DNA of 64,000 nucleotides from contig NZ_LT906470.1 of assembly GCF_900187285.1 (NCBI RefSeq), positions 1,193,501 to 1,257,500 of the forward strand. The letters run 5' to 3'. Below the pieces are notes generated by a model. It did no database searches. It saw only the letters and a list, made by a program, of their open reading frames with translations, and was not told where the DNA came from. The position numbers and the translations under genes were made by a program. Origin of the DNA: Veillonella rodentium (GTDB lineage Bacteria; Bacillota; Negativicutes; Veillonellales; Veillonellaceae). How positions within the stretch are numbered: the stretch's first letter is position 1; the number at the start of each line of letters is the position of its first letter. Shown one piece after another: positions 54,350-63,763 of the stretch.

Positions 54350-55381
54350 TCATTTATAAATGACATGATGGCTCGAAGCCTTCTCCATACGGTTCATGAC
54401 TGCTACGCCAAAACCGTGCGGTTCTACGCCTTCCGCCAAGATTAGGGTAACATGATTTTCATTAAATTGTAATAGGCTTTTGTAAAAGTCATGTCCCAAG
54501 GCCAATGCATCCCCATGCTGACCAAAACAGTGGCATTGAAAACGCTCATCCATTCCAATGAGAACATGCGTTTCATGGCTCACCAAACAGCCGATAGGGC
54601 CCCTGCAACCTTTTGAAAGTTCTTTGAAAGCCTCTGCCACATCTGATGGTTTTCCTACGACGACATACATCGAAGCATCGGGAGCGTAATGAGTATACTT
54701 CATACCCGGTGCTTTTGGTTTTGTCGATTCACTGATTAAAGCCGTATCATATACGACAGTAGGTAACACATCTTCCAACATCGATTTGGTAATACCGCCA
54801 GGACGTAAAATGATAACTTTATCATCATGTACTTCAACAACTGTCGATTCTACACCGATTGTACAGGGCCCCGCATCTAATATATAAGGGATGCGACCGT
54901 TCATATCATGATATACATCCTGCGCCGTCGTAGGACTGGGACGTCCCGAAATATTTGCACTGGGCGCCGCAACAGGTACTCCGGCACGCTTTAACAAATC
55001 ACGACATAAATAATGATCCGGACAACGTAAGGCCACACGCGATAAGCCTCCCGTAGCACGATCCGGTACAAGATCGGATTTCGGCAATGTAATTGTCAAT
55101 GGACCGGGCCAGAACGCATCAATCAGAGCTTGTGCCGTTACAGATATATCTTTCACTAATGGACGTATACTTTCACCATCAGGCACATGCAAGATTAAAG
55201 GATTATCAGAGGGCCGACCCTTGGCGGCATAGATTTTATCCATAGCCTCGGCATCCAGACCGTTCGCCCCTAAGCCATAGACCGTCTCTGTCGGTATCGC
55301 CACCAATTCACCGCTTCGCAATGTTTCAGCCAGCAGATCTAAATCTGCCTCTGATGGATTAGAGATGATTCTTGTATCCAT
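54350..55381 (-). CDS. ywlC: Threonylcarbamoyl-AMP synthase (Sua5/YwlC)
   Basis: 343 residues from MDTRIISNPSEADLD. YrdC-like domain: PTETVYGLGANGLD, KGRPSDNPLILHV, WPGPLTITLPK, ALRCPDH, APSANISGRPSPT, STVVEVHDDKVIILRPG. A Sua5 C-terminal domain begins after KAPGMKYTHYAPDA. It forms threonylcarbamoyl-AMP for the universal t6A37 tRNA modification. One base after the prmC stop. Confidence 0.95.
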   Translation of the reverse strand: MDTRIISNPSEADLDLLAETLRSGELVAIPTETVYGLGANGLDAEAMDKIYAAKGRPSDNPLILHVPDGESIRPLVKDISVTAQALIDAFWPGPLTITLPKSDLVPDRATGGLSRVALRCPDHYLCRDLLKRAGVPVAAPSANISGRPSPTTAQDVYHDMNGRIPYILDAGPCTIGVESTVVEVHDDKVIILRPGGITKSMLEDVLPTVVYDTALISESTKPKAPGMKYTHYAPDASMYVVVGKPSDVAEAFKELSKGCRGPIGCLVSHETHVLIGMDERFQCHCFGQHGDALALGHDFYKSLLQFNENHVTLILAEGVEPHGFGVAVMNRMEKASSHHVIYK

Positions 55382-55382
55382 A

Positions 55383-56252
55383 TTAACCCTCACATATAGC
55401 CGTCACCACGCGATTATGCCCGCCCAGATCGGCTAAAAACTGAATATTTGAATAATGATTTGTATCCTGTAACAAATTCTCCACCGCATCGGCCTGATCA
55501 TAGCCCACTTCAAAAGCAATGCGACCCTTAGTCTTAAGATAATCTGAACACCCCTCAGCGAGAATACGATAGAAGTCAAGTCCGTCTGCACCGCCAAAGA
55601 GCGCTATATGAGGCTCGTTAAGCACATCTTGTGTTAACGTCTTTGCATCCCCCGTTCTAATATACGGAGGATTTGATACGATGAGATCAAATTGTTCCTG
55701 CCCGCCAGCTAAAGCACTAAACATATCGGACTCCATAAATCTGATGCGATTTTCCTGCCCGAAAGATTCTGCATTTTTCTTCGCTAATGACAATGCATCA
55801 GCGGAGATATCGACGCCTACACCGGATGAAGAGGGCAAATAGTGTAACAGGCTCAACAAGATAGTTCCCGGGCCTGTACATACGTCGAGAATGCGTAAAC
55901 TTGAATTTTTAGGATATGTATTCAATATATATTCCACCAACGTTTCCGTATCGGGACGAGGAATGAGTACCTTATCATTCACGGCAAATGTAAGGCCCAT
56001 AAAATCCTTTTCACCTGTAATGGAAGCCACGCTGTATCCTTTTGCACGCTGCTGAACAAGCGGTCGAAACGCATCGAGCTCTTCCTGATTTAGAGGTTGA
56101 TCATAATGGGTATATAGATAAATTCGGTCTTTGCCCAACACATGAGAAAGCAGTACTTCCCCATCAAGTCGAGGTGAATCCATCTCCTTGCTTTGAAAGT
56201 ACTGCTCTGTCCACTGGAGAATACGACCGATTGTCCAAATCTCCTTATGCAT
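55383..56252 (-). CDS. prmC: Peptide chain release factor glutamine methyltransferase
   Basis: 289 residues from [34 protein letters not shown] motif [17 protein letters not shown], and catalytic [23 protein letters not shown] near the end. It methylates the Gln of the GGQ motif in release factors. It overlaps prfA by 8 bases, the standard pairing with its substrate. Confidence 0.96.
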   Translation of the reverse strand: MHKEIWTIGRILQWTEQYFQSKEMDSPRLDGEVLLSHVLGKDRIYLYTHYDQPLNQEELDAFRPLVQQRAKGYSVASITGEKDFMGLTFAVNDKVLIPRPDTETLVEYILNTYPKNSSLRILDVCTGPGTILLSLLHYLPSSSGVGVDISADALSLAKKNAESFGQENRIRFMESDMFSALAGGQEQFDLIVSNPPYIRTGDAKTLTQDVLNEPHIALFGGADGLDFYRILAEGCSDYLKTKGRIAFEVGYDQADAVENLLQDTNHYSNIQFLADLGGHNRVVTAICEG

Positions 56253-57327
56253 TTGTATTAGCCTCCTGCATCTTTGCCGCCTGATCCGCCGCATTTAATG
56301 CCTGAATAAGCTCATCGAGATCACCGTTTAAAATGGCATCCAATTTATACAATGTCAAATTGATACGATGATCCGTTACGCGACCTTGCGGATAATTATA
56401 GGTGCGGATACGTTCACTGCGATCACCTGTACCGACTTGACTCTTGCGGTCCGCTGCCATACTGGCCGTTGCCTCTTGTTCCGCCTTATCCTGTAATTTT
56501 GCACGCAATACACGCATCGCCTTTTCTCGGTTCTGTAGCTGAGACCGTTGGTCCTGACAAGCTACGACGATACCTGTCGGCAAGTGCGTAATGCGAACGG
56601 CAGACTCCGTTTTATTAATGTGCTGACCGCCGGCTCCACTGGCACGATATGTATCGATTTTAAGATCTCTTTCGTTAACTTCAATATCTACATCTTCCAT
56701 TTCAGGCAATACGGCTACCGTTACTGTAGATGTATGTACGCGACCTTGTGTTTCCGTAGTCGGTACACGTTGTACGCGATGTACACCGGATTCGAATTTC
56801 ATCTTGGAATAGACGCTATCTCCATCAACGGAAAAAATGACCTCTTTGAAACCGCCCAATTCCGGTTCATTTGCATCGATAATCTCACAGCGCCAACCTT
56901 GGCTTTCCGCATATTTCGTGTACATACGGAACAAGTCACCTGCAAATAATGCCGCCTCATCACCGCCGGCGCCGCCGCGAATTTCTATAATGATGTTTTT
57001 TTCATCATTAGGATCTTTAGGCAACAACAGAATCTGCAATTTAGCTTCCAGTTCCTCTTTTTGAGGTTTCAGCTCTTTCAATTCCTCTTGTGCCATTTCA
57101 CGGAACTCTTCATCCATGGATTTATCTTCGATAACTTCCATAGCTTCATCAATGCCGGCTAATACTTTTTTGTAAGCACGGAATGTTTCAACTGTTTCAA
57201 ATAATTGAGAATGCTGACGTGTTAATTTACGCCATTCATCTTGACGGGCAATCACTTCAGGATCACTGATGCGCTGCTCCAGATCCATAAACTTATCTTC
57301 AATAACTTGTAATTTATCAACTAACAT
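56245..57327 (-). CDS. prfA: Peptide chain release factor 1
   Basis: 360 residues. [40 protein letters not shown], the catalytic GGQ in [27 protein letters not shown]-like region and [17 protein letters not shown]. It terminates translation at UAA and UAG. Operon rpmE-DUF1385-prfA-prmC-sua5. Confidence 0.98.
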   Translation of the reverse strand: MLVDKLQVIEDKFMDLEQRISDPEVIARQDEWRKLTRQHSQLFETVETFRAYKKVLAGIDEAMEVIEDKSMDEEFREMAQEELKELKPQKEELEAKLQILLLPKDPNDEKNIIIEIRGGAGGDEAALFAGDLFRMYTKYAESQGWRCEIIDANEPELGGFKEVIFSVDGDSVYSKMKFESGVHRVQRVPTTETQGRVHTSTVTVAVLPEMEDVDIEVNERDLKIDTYRASGAGGQHINKTESAVRITHLPTGIVVACQDQRSQLQNREKAMRVLRAKLQDKAEQEATASMAADRKSQVGTGDRSERIRTYNYPQGRVTDHRINLTLYKLDAILNGDLDELIQALNAADQAAKMQEANTNA

Positions 57328-57329
57328 AT

Positions 57330-58220
57330 TTATTCCTCTTCATAAGCTTTAGACTCAGGAGGGCGTACCTCTTCCAAAGCGCGTATTGCCACTTCAATCT
57401 GATCATCCTCCGGTTCACGGGTCGTCATATACTGTAATGCAAGTCCGGGTTTGACCATAGCTTTCACAACGGAATTATCACTACGCCCTGCCAATCGAAT
57501 GAGCTCGTATGCAATACCTGCGACAACAGGCATGAGTAATACTCGACTGACAATGCGTTCCGCCAGATTAGGCCATCCTAAAAAGGCAAATACAAATATA
57601 CTCACGACCATGACGATGAGCAAAAAGTTCGTACCACAGCGCGGATGTAAACGCGTTTGATTTCGAACATTCTCTACCGTCAAAGGCAAATCCAATTCAT
57701 AAGTATGAATCGTCTTATGTTCTGCCCCATGATACTGAAAGACCCGTTGGATATCTTTCGTCAATCCGATACCCCATATATATAATAAGAATAGCGCTAA
57801 CCGGATAATACCTTCAATGAGATTCAAAATGATATGATTCTCCTGTACACCGGGAATGAATTTCACGATAAACGTAGGCAAAGCTAAAAATACGGCAATC
57901 GCGAAAATCGTAGAGATCACCATAGTGATAGCAATTTCACTATTTGACATTTCTTCATCTTCATCACCGGCAGCCTTAGCGGAAAAAGATAATGCTTTCA
58001 TACCGATAACTAACGATTCATAAAGAGCTATACAACCGCGAAGAAATGGTTTTTTCAAGATCGGATATTTATCACTGATGGATGTGGTTACTTCTTTTTG
58101 CACCACAATAGAACCGGACGGCTCACGTACAGCCGTTGCCGTATAGCCGGGTCCGCGCATCATGACACCTTCAATAACAGCTTGTCCTCCGACAAACTTT
58201 TTAATACGTTCTCTGTTCAC
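57330..58220 (-). CDS. DUF1385 family membrane protein
   Basis: 296 residues from GTG 58220 (GAGGAG 5 bases upstream; the longer frame lacks a site). [76 protein letters not shown] are the family hallmarks; about four or five membrane segments (about 95-115, 130-160, 205-245). Found next to rpmE and prfA across Firmicutes; function unknown, and some members are annotated as possible metal-dependent enzymes because of conserved His and Cys. Confidence 0.9.
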   Translation of the reverse strand: MNRERIKKFVGGQAVIEGVMMRGPGYTATAVREPSGSIVVQKEVTTSISDKYPILKKPFLRGCIALYESLVIGMKALSFSAKAAGDEDEEMSNSEIAITMVISTIFAIAVFLALPTFIVKFIPGVQENHIILNLIEGIIRLALFLLYIWGIGLTKDIQRVFQYHGAEHKTIHTYELDLPLTVENVRNQTRLHPRCGTNFLLIVMVVSIFVFAFLGWPNLAERIVSRVLLMPVVAGIAYELIRLAGRSDNSVVKAMVKPGLALQYMTTREPEDDQIEVAIRALEEVRPPESKAYEEE

Positions 58221-58292
58221 AAGAGCTCCTCTCATAAACAAATATAGGCAGAGCCAACAGCCCTGCCAATACATGCTACATTACAAAACAAA

Positions 58293-58493
58293 TTATTTGC
58301 CGTAACGTTTGTTAAATTGTTCAATACGACCACGAGCTTGTGCTGCGCGTTGTTGCCCCGTGAAGAACGGATGGCATTTGGAGCAAACGTCTACACGAAG
58401 GTCTTCTTTTACAGAGCCAGTTTTGAATGTGTTGCCACAACCGCAAGTTACTGTAGCTTCTTTATAGTCTGGATGAATACCTTGTTTCATTCT
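58293..58493 (-). CDS. rpmE: 50S ribosomal protein L31
   Basis: 66 residues from [20 protein letters not shown] (AAAGAGGTG upstream). [12 protein letters not shown] and [16 protein letters not shown] provide the four zinc Cys of the C-plus L31 type. It joins the central protuberance of the large subunit. Confidence 0.97.
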   Translation of the reverse strand, partial: RMKQGIHPDYKEATVTCGCGNTFKTGSVKEDLRVDVCSKCHPFFTGQQRAAQARGRIEQFNKRYGK

Positions 58494-58574
58494 ATACACC
58501 TCTTTCCAGCAATCAATATTATTCTTATAGATTATAGCACGACATATAGTCAAATGCAAGTTGACTGCGGTGCA

Positions 58575-58844
58575 CTATTCCTTAGATGCTTGCTTCTCTT
58601 CGATAGATTCCGCAAGGATAGATTCCAAATCACTTTCATTGAGAATATCACGCAATGCGATGATTTCCTCAAGAGAAAGAGTAATCCCTTTTTTCATGCT
58701 CGTATATTCGCTGTCCCAAGCACGAAGATCGAATTTAGGATTATATTTTCCCCAACTTGTACAGGTTAATTGTTTTTTCCAACCATCTTTATCTTCGGAC
58801 AATGTACCGATAACTTTGAAAATTTCAAAATTAATAACTGCCAT
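58575..58844 (-). CDS. YdbC-like PC4-domain protein
   Basis: 89 residues from MAVINFEIFKVIGTLSEDKD (GGAGG upstream). GWKKQLTCTSWGKYNPKFDL and RAWDSEYTSMKKGITLSLEE match the bacterial YdbC family with the PC4/p15 fold, which binds single-stranded DNA. Role in transcription or repair not established. An acidic helical tail (ESDLESILAESIEEKQASKE) closes it. Confidence 0.8.
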   Translation of the reverse strand: MAVINFEIFKVIGTLSEDKDGWKKQLTCTSWGKYNPKFDLRAWDSEYTSMKKGITLSLEEIIALRDILNESDLESILAESIEEKQASKE

Positions 58845-58955
58845 GAGTCCTCCTTTCTTACACATCTGTGTAATATGTATTATCCCTGTCATACGAGATA
58901 GATTTATATCTTTTAAGATACGGTATATTTTAAACTAATTATATAGGATTGACAA

Positions 58956-60395
58956 TTATTTTTTGTAATCACTGTAATCCTCTATATCAATGGATGTTGT
59001 GGGCGGCATCACGCGACTGCCCAAGTCATCCATCGTGTGCTGCCACTCGGTATTTGCGCCTTCAACGGCAGATACATACGCTTCATCTGCACTTTTTACG
59101 GAGTCGACCAATGTAGATTCGTCGTTTACATCAAGCACACGGCGACGTATGCTGCTGAGCATATAACCGAAAGATTCTTCCGTTTGTACGAGCATAGAAG
59201 TTTCCTGTACTAAAGTTTGTCCGATCGTACTGGAAAAGTACGTATACCACATGTAAACCAACTCTTCATCAGGGAACATCCAGTAAACGCCATCCTCTGG
59301 TGCATCCGTAGTCATACCTACCTCTACATAATCACTATGACGCTTGAATGTTAAGTAATATGCACCACTTTCACGGAGTGCAGCACGTCCCAATTCCGAT
59401 ACGCGACTATCAAGACAATAAATACCGTCCTGTCCTAAAGCCACATCGGTCTGACCGCCGGGCAACAAAATAGAGCGCAAGGATAACCCGTAATTTAGCA
59501 CCGTAAATACAGGTAGTTGAGCAAATACACCATGCGGTAACGGGATATAATTAATCGCCTTCCACTCATCACCTACGCGTTCACGCAGACCTACGCGCAT
59601 CTTCCTGACCTCCTCTTTTCCGTAGACGATTTCATAAGCCCCTAGCGGAGTCCACTCGCGAATCGATTCCACGCGTTTCTGATTCAAGAAGAATTGTAGT
59701 GCCATATTATTCAATCCCAGCTGATTCTGAACCATCGTAGCAGGTAAAAATAATTGAGCGGTCCCTTCAGGCACTAGATTATGTAAGCCATTAGCCACCT
59801 CTTCCACAATATCCTCGGAGGACTGAAACATTCCGACAGTTCCGGTAAAGATATGATCAAAGTAACTGCGATGAGGCCAACGGTCAATAATTTGAGCCAT
59901 AGGATACAGACGAGATAAAATACTGTAGCATACAGGGGATGCAGTATAGAGAACAACCTTTTTGTCCTCATAGGATTGTAGAATTTCCTCCACCATACCG
60001 GCATATTCCTCTACATATGCATACAATACGAGTTCACCCGTTCTGCTATGAGCCTCTATACTTTCACGAACCGGCGTTTCCCATATTGCCCCTACATCCA
60101 GTCCTTCAAGAATGCCCGTATCACTGATGAAATCAAATAATTCCACCGTAAAGGACGGACCATAAAGGGCCTGAAACGTTTCTACATCATAGGGAACCGG
60201 TCCGAAAGATTCAACGGTGGACTTTTCCGCCAATGCATATAAATCCTCCGCTGTGACACCCCACTCACGCGAGCTGGCATTTCCTGAAATCAGTTGATCC
60301 AGCACCTTAAAACGCATCAATTCATTGACGATATCAATCCCATCAAGGCCGTACTCGGCACAGAGGGTTATCATTTGTTCATTATTTGCTTTCAT
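58956..60395 (-). CDS. Unrecognised protein with a methyltransferase-like layout
   Basis: 479 residues from MKANNEQMITLCAEYGLDG, starting one base after nth. The middle (about 140-230) has the order of an N6-type methyltransferase: a hydrophobic strand (KKVVLYTASPVCYSILSRLY), an acidic strand end, then FDHIFTGTVGMFQSSEDIVE in place of the N-P-P-Y motif and LHNLVPEGTAQLFLPATMV like the L-x-x-x-G-x-x-x-x-V-L-P strand. The catalytic motif is missing, so it may be a degenerate, non-catalytic relative. The C-terminal half is beta-rich with an acidic end. Function unknown. Confidence 0.6.
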   Translation of the reverse strand: MKANNEQMITLCAEYGLDGIDIVNELMRFKVLDQLISGNASSREWGVTAEDLYALAEKSTVESFGPVPYDVETFQALYGPSFTVELFDFISDTGILEGLDVGAIWETPVRESIEAHSRTGELVLYAYVEEYAGMVEEILQSYEDKKVVLYTASPVCYSILSRLYPMAQIIDRWPHRSYFDHIFTGTVGMFQSSEDIVEEVANGLHNLVPEGTAQLFLPATMVQNQLGLNNMALQFFLNQKRVESIREWTPLGAYEIVYGKEEVRKMRVGLRERVGDEWKAINYIPLPHGVFAQLPVFTVLNYGLSLRSILLPGGQTDVALGQDGIYCLDSRVSELGRAALRESGAYYLTFKRHSDYVEVGMTTDAPEDGVYWMFPDEELVYMWYTYFSSTIGQTLVQETSMLVQTEESFGYMLSSIRRRVLDVNDESTLVDSVKSADEAYVSAVEGANTEWQHTMDDLGSRVMPPTTSIDIEDYSDYKK

Positions 60396-60396
60396 T

Positions 60397-61032
60397 TTAA
60401 ACCTTTCCTGCTGATGGGCAAAGATGTTGTAAGAAACATGTTTCACATAACGGCTTACGGGCTTTGCAGACACGGCGCCCATGATAAATCAGCCAATGGT
60501 GAGCCGCCGCCCATTTCTCCTTTGGAATAGCCTTCTGCAATTTCAATTCCATCTCTTCCGGCGTCTTGGCAATACCTAATTTCAAACGATTACTTACACG
60601 GAACACGTGTGTATCCACAGCGATAGCCGGCGTACCGAACAAGACGGAAACTACCACATTGGCGGTCTTGCGTCCGACCCCCGGCAACTGTACAAGTTGA
60701 TCAAATTCACGCGGTACCTCTCCATGATATTGTTCTACCAGTATATGGCACGTGGCAATCAAGTTTTTAGCCTTGGACTTATACAGGCCGCAATCCTTAA
60801 TCAATGCCTCCAACTTGGCCACTCCGATTTCCAGCATCTTTGCAGGATGATTTAACTCAGGAAACAATCGTTTCGTCACGATATTAACCCGTTCATCCGT
60901 ACACTGTGCGGATAATACCACAGCCACCAGTAATTCAAATTCATTTGTATATGTAAGGGCAGGTTTTGCATCAAAATAATGTTCTTCAAGTAATTTTAAT
61001 TGCTCCGCCTTAATTGCTTTTGTAACGCGCAT
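60397..61032 (-). CDS. nth: Endonuclease III
   Basis: 211 residues from MRVTKAIKAEQLKLLEEHYF (AAAGGAG upstream). Helix-hairpin-helix LPGVGRKTANVVVSVLFGTP with catalytic Lys and later AVDTHVFRVSNRLKL with catalytic Asp; the Fe-S loop C-x6-C-x2-C-x5-C reads CKARKPLCETCFLQHLC. It removes oxidised pyrimidines and cuts abasic sites. Confidence 0.97.
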   Translation of the reverse strand: MRVTKAIKAEQLKLLEEHYFDAKPALTYTNEFELLVAVVLSAQCTDERVNIVTKRLFPELNHPAKMLEIGVAKLEALIKDCGLYKSKAKNLIATCHILVEQYHGEVPREFDQLVQLPGVGRKTANVVVSVLFGTPAIAVDTHVFRVSNRLKLGIAKTPEEMELKLQKAIPKEKWAAAHHWLIYHGRRVCKARKPLCETCFLQHLCPSAGKV

Positions 61033-61248
61033 AAAACTCTCCTTTCTCACTTGTGAAAGTGTGAATGCGTTCACTGTATATCTTACCATACGTATTCATT
61101 TACATCTATGTTATAATGAATCATGCGATTCTAATATAAGATAGAATAATATAAATAATGCATACATTATATAATTTCATCCTAATCTATACGGTTATAT
61201 ACAAATAGCAATAACACACAATACTATAAATATTATTGGAGGTCTGCC

Positions 61249-61518
61249 ATGAGCAATATTAACGATACGATTAAACGCATAAATGAATTAGCGGCAAAGA
61301 AAAAAGCCGGTCAGGAATTAACACCTGAAGAATTAGCCGAAAAAAAGATACTCTATGATACATATCTCGCATTTATCCGAGGACAGGTCACAAGCACTTT
61401 AGACCGCGTTCAATTTGTAGACCCTGAGACCGGTGAGCGAACAGTTCCAAAACAAGCCTTAGATGACTTTGCGAAACGTGCTGATAGCGCAATTAAAGAA
61501 AATAAGGATATTCACTGA
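61249..61518 (+). CDS. DUF896 family protein (YnzC-like)
   Basis: 89 residues; GGAGG precedes the ATG. INELAAKKKAGQELTPEELA followed by AEKKILYDTYLAFIRGQVTS and VQFVDPETGERTV match the small helical DUF896 family of Firmicutes. A basic, helical hairpin protein of unknown function (some members are linked to the SOS region). It is the only plus-strand host gene in the window. Confidence 0.85.
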   Translation: MSNINDTIKRINELAAKKKAGQELTPEELAEKKILYDTYLAFIRGQVTSTLDRVQFVDPETGERTVPKQALDDFAKRADSAIKENKDIH

Positions 61519-61540
61519 TTATGTCCATCCTATATAAGCC

Positions 61541-61623
61541 AAAAGCGTAAATTCCATTTTGAAGTGCACCCCAAATTTCTGTCCAAATTTTAGGGTGCAA
61601 CTCATTTTAGAGTTTACGCTTTT
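61541..61623. terminator. Long compound hairpin between convergent genes
   Basis: AAAAGCGTAAA (61541-61551) pairs with TTTACGCTTTT (61613-61623); inside, TGCACCC (61565-61571) pairs with GGGTGCA (61593-61599), and AAATTT pairs across CTGTCC. T-tracts on both strands give a bidirectional terminator. The two TGCACCC ends also resemble insertion-sequence termini, so it may be a small mobile-element relic. Confidence 0.6.
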
Positions 61624-61653
61624 TCTATATTAATTATACACATCCAAAAAAAT

Positions 61654-61673
61654 CCCCAACAAATATGTTGAGG
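61654..61673. terminator. Bidirectional terminator
   Basis: CCCCAACA / TGTTGAGG with loop AATA, flanked by AAAAAAAT on the left and AGTTTTT on the right. It ends the aminotransferase transcript from the right and backs up the hairpin at 61541. Confidence 0.75.
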
Positions 61674-61700
61674 AGTTTTTAAAATAAGCAAAACTTATGG

Positions 61701-62948
61701 TCATAATTTACCAAGGCGTTTCATAGCATTATAAATTTTTTCCGCCAAGCCTGTCATCTGGAATTTAGGAATTCCGCAAGCTGCTATGCGAATGCCATTT
61801 GCTAAGGCAATAACATAAACATGTTCTTTTTTTAGTTCTTCGCAGATAGCTGTTCCGGAATCAGTAGGTATGGTAATAAAGAAACCGCCACGATAAGGTA
61901 ACATTGGAAGGCCTACTTGTGCAGCCTCCTGTTTAAAGATATCCGCTCTGTCACGAATCAGCTGATAGTAGCAGTTCCGTTCATCCTCATAAGCCTTGAA
62001 TTTTGCAGGATCAGCCACAATATTAGCCATCGTACGCATCGCAGGACGACAGATATTGGACCATGTAGCACGACTTGTAGATTTATTGATTTCGAAAAAT
62101 TCATCTGCAATTTCTTCGTCTACAGAAATACCGATCATAGCACCGACACGTTGTCCATACATGGTAAAACCTTTAGACAAACTGTAACAAACACAAGTAA
62201 GAATTTCTTTAGGCAAATGACTGAATTTACTGAAGAAGGCACGTACCGACTCCTTCTCACCGGAGTAATCAAGATATGCCACATCGATGCCCATAATAAT
62301 ATTATTTCGACCGATAACGACGAGTTCCTTCAAGAAGTTAATAATGGAATCCCAGTCCTTATCCTCAATAGAATATCCTGTCGGATTATTTCCCGGTGTA
62401 TTGAATATAATAACCACGTTAGTTTGTTTTGCGGCTAATTCTTTAACACGATTTTGGAAGGCTTCGTGATTAAAGTTATTATGCTCGTCAAATAGTGAAT
62501 ACGTTACAAGAGTGCGACCGTTGTCACTGCAAATCGCACGATATGCACCCCAGTACCAATCGGCAGTCAACACTTCATCACCGGGTTCAGTATAATTATG
62601 AACTAAATGATGGATGCCGCCGGTACCACCGGTAGTAGCAATACTGCGAATATAACCATCCGGTCTGAAGTCACTAAAGCATTCTTTTTCAGCAGCTGCC
62701 AAAAATTCTGGAATACCGGCAATAGGTGCATATCCTATATATTCCGAATCGGGCAAACTTAAATATTCTTCTTTAACAGTCTTGAGAAATACGAGTTTTC
62801 CCTCTTCATCATAGATTGCCCCCAATGTACCATTAATGACATTTTCACGACCGTTTTCCTTAACGTCTGCCTGTGCCTGTCCAGCGGTTACAAAGATTAC
62901 ATCTTTAAGTTTTTTCCCTTTTGCATGTTTTGCTGCAACACTTGTCAT
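61701..62948 (-). CDS. PLP-dependent class I/II aminotransferase
   Basis: 415 residues. TGGTGGIHHLVHNYTEPGDE, WYWGAYRAICSDN, NTPGNNPTGYS, GIDVAYLDYSG, and the PLP lysine in CYSLSKGFTMYGQRVG; C-terminal Arg in NGIRIAACGIP for substrate carboxylate. Fold type I aspartate/aromatic aminotransferase family; substrate is not decidable, though the aromatic-type pattern is favoured. Single gene between terminators. Confidence 0.88.
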   Translation of the reverse strand: MTSVAAKHAKGKKLKDVIFVTAGQAQADVKENGRENVINGTLGAIYDEEGKLVFLKTVKEEYLSLPDSEYIGYAPIAGIPEFLAAAEKECFSDFRPDGYIRSIATTGGTGGIHHLVHNYTEPGDEVLTADWYWGAYRAICSDNGRTLVTYSLFDEHNNFNHEAFQNRVKELAAKQTNVVIIFNTPGNNPTGYSIEDKDWDSIINFLKELVVIGRNNIIMGIDVAYLDYSGEKESVRAFFSKFSHLPKEILTCVCYSLSKGFTMYGQRVGAMIGISVDEEIADEFFEINKSTSRATWSNICRPAMRTMANIVADPAKFKAYEDERNCYYQLIRDRADIFKQEAAQVGLPMLPYRGGFFITIPTDSGTAICEELKKEHVYVIALANGIRIAACGIPKFQMTGLAEKIYNAMKRLGKL

Positions 62949-63070
62949 CGCCTACACCATCCTATCTAAAAAGTATTCATATATTCTTATCATACCTAAT
63001 GTTTTGTATTTATACAATGTGTATTAAACTAATATATTGTATACATAAACATATTAGAATGATAGCATAT

Positions 63071-63096
63071 AAAAAGACCACCCTTTCGAGTGGTCT
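63071..63096 (-). terminator. Terminator of the outer-membrane protein gene
   Basis: Minus strand AGACCAC / GTGGTCT stem, 8-base loop, then TTTTT. Nine bases after the stop codon. Confidence 0.88.
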
Positions 63097-63104
63097 CATA
63101 TCCT

Positions 63105-63677
63105 TTAGAAGGAGTAGCCTACACCTGCATGCAAGCCTTTTGCAGTTTTATCATTGCTGTCTACGCTATATTTATCATAGCCATAGTATACATTCAAGTC
63201 GATATCAGGACGAACTTCATATTGTGCGCCGACCTGATAAGTTTGCTTAATGTCATTACCCCAACCGGCTTTTGCAAAACCGTTAACCTTATTAGTCAAA
63301 GGTACATGACCGATAACACCGGCTTGAACACCAAACTCGGTGTCATGAGTACGAATAGCGGTACCCGCACCATATAGATTAATATTTGGATGTACTTTAT
63401 AAACTAAAGCCAATTGATGATCTTTAATGTCACCATTTTTAGCATTGAGTTTATCATAAGAATATTGCAATGCAGTTTTATCGCTCAAATCATGTTGTAA
63501 GGATATGCCAAAGCCATCATTGCTATTGCCGCCACCTTTAGACACATGTTGTTTGAACGCATAATCAGCTTGAACCTTAGTAGATCCATCACTAATTTTA
63601 GTTACAGGAACAGCTGATGCAAATGCACTGCCTGTTACGACAGTTGCCGCTAGAGTTAATAATACTAATTTTTTCAT
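63105..63677 (-). CDS. Outer-membrane beta-barrel protein
   Basis: 190 residues. Signal peptide MKKLVLLTLAATVVTGSAFA, then about eight amphipathic strands (for example FGISLQHDLSDKTALQYSYD, HQLALVYKVHPNINLYGAGT, YQVGAQYEVRPDIDLNVYYG) and a last strand LHAGVGYSF ending in Phe, the signal for the outer-membrane insertase. It is small, like OmpX/OmpA-type barrels. The signal peptide resembles that of the prophage autotransporter. GGAGG before the ATG. Confidence 0.85.
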   Translation of the reverse strand: MKKLVLLTLAATVVTGSAFASAVPVTKISDGSTKVQADYAFKQHVSKGGGNSNDGFGISLQHDLSDKTALQYSYDKLNAKNGDIKDHQLALVYKVHPNINLYGAGTAIRTHDTEFGVQAGVIGHVPLTNKVNGFAKAGWGNDIKQTYQVGAQYEVRPDIDLNVYYGYDKYSVDSNDKTAKGLHAGVGYSF

Positions 63678-63763
63678 ACGTACCTCCTATACACACACTT
63701 ACCGTGTGTCTTACTAAGTTACCGTTAGTTATAACAGATGTTATATAGTATACACCCGTAAAA

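Noticed and set aside
61917-62438. Plus-strand 173-residue frame antisense to the aminotransferase
   Set aside because: Fully inside a well-supported gene on the other strand; His/Ile/Thr-rich product without motifs.
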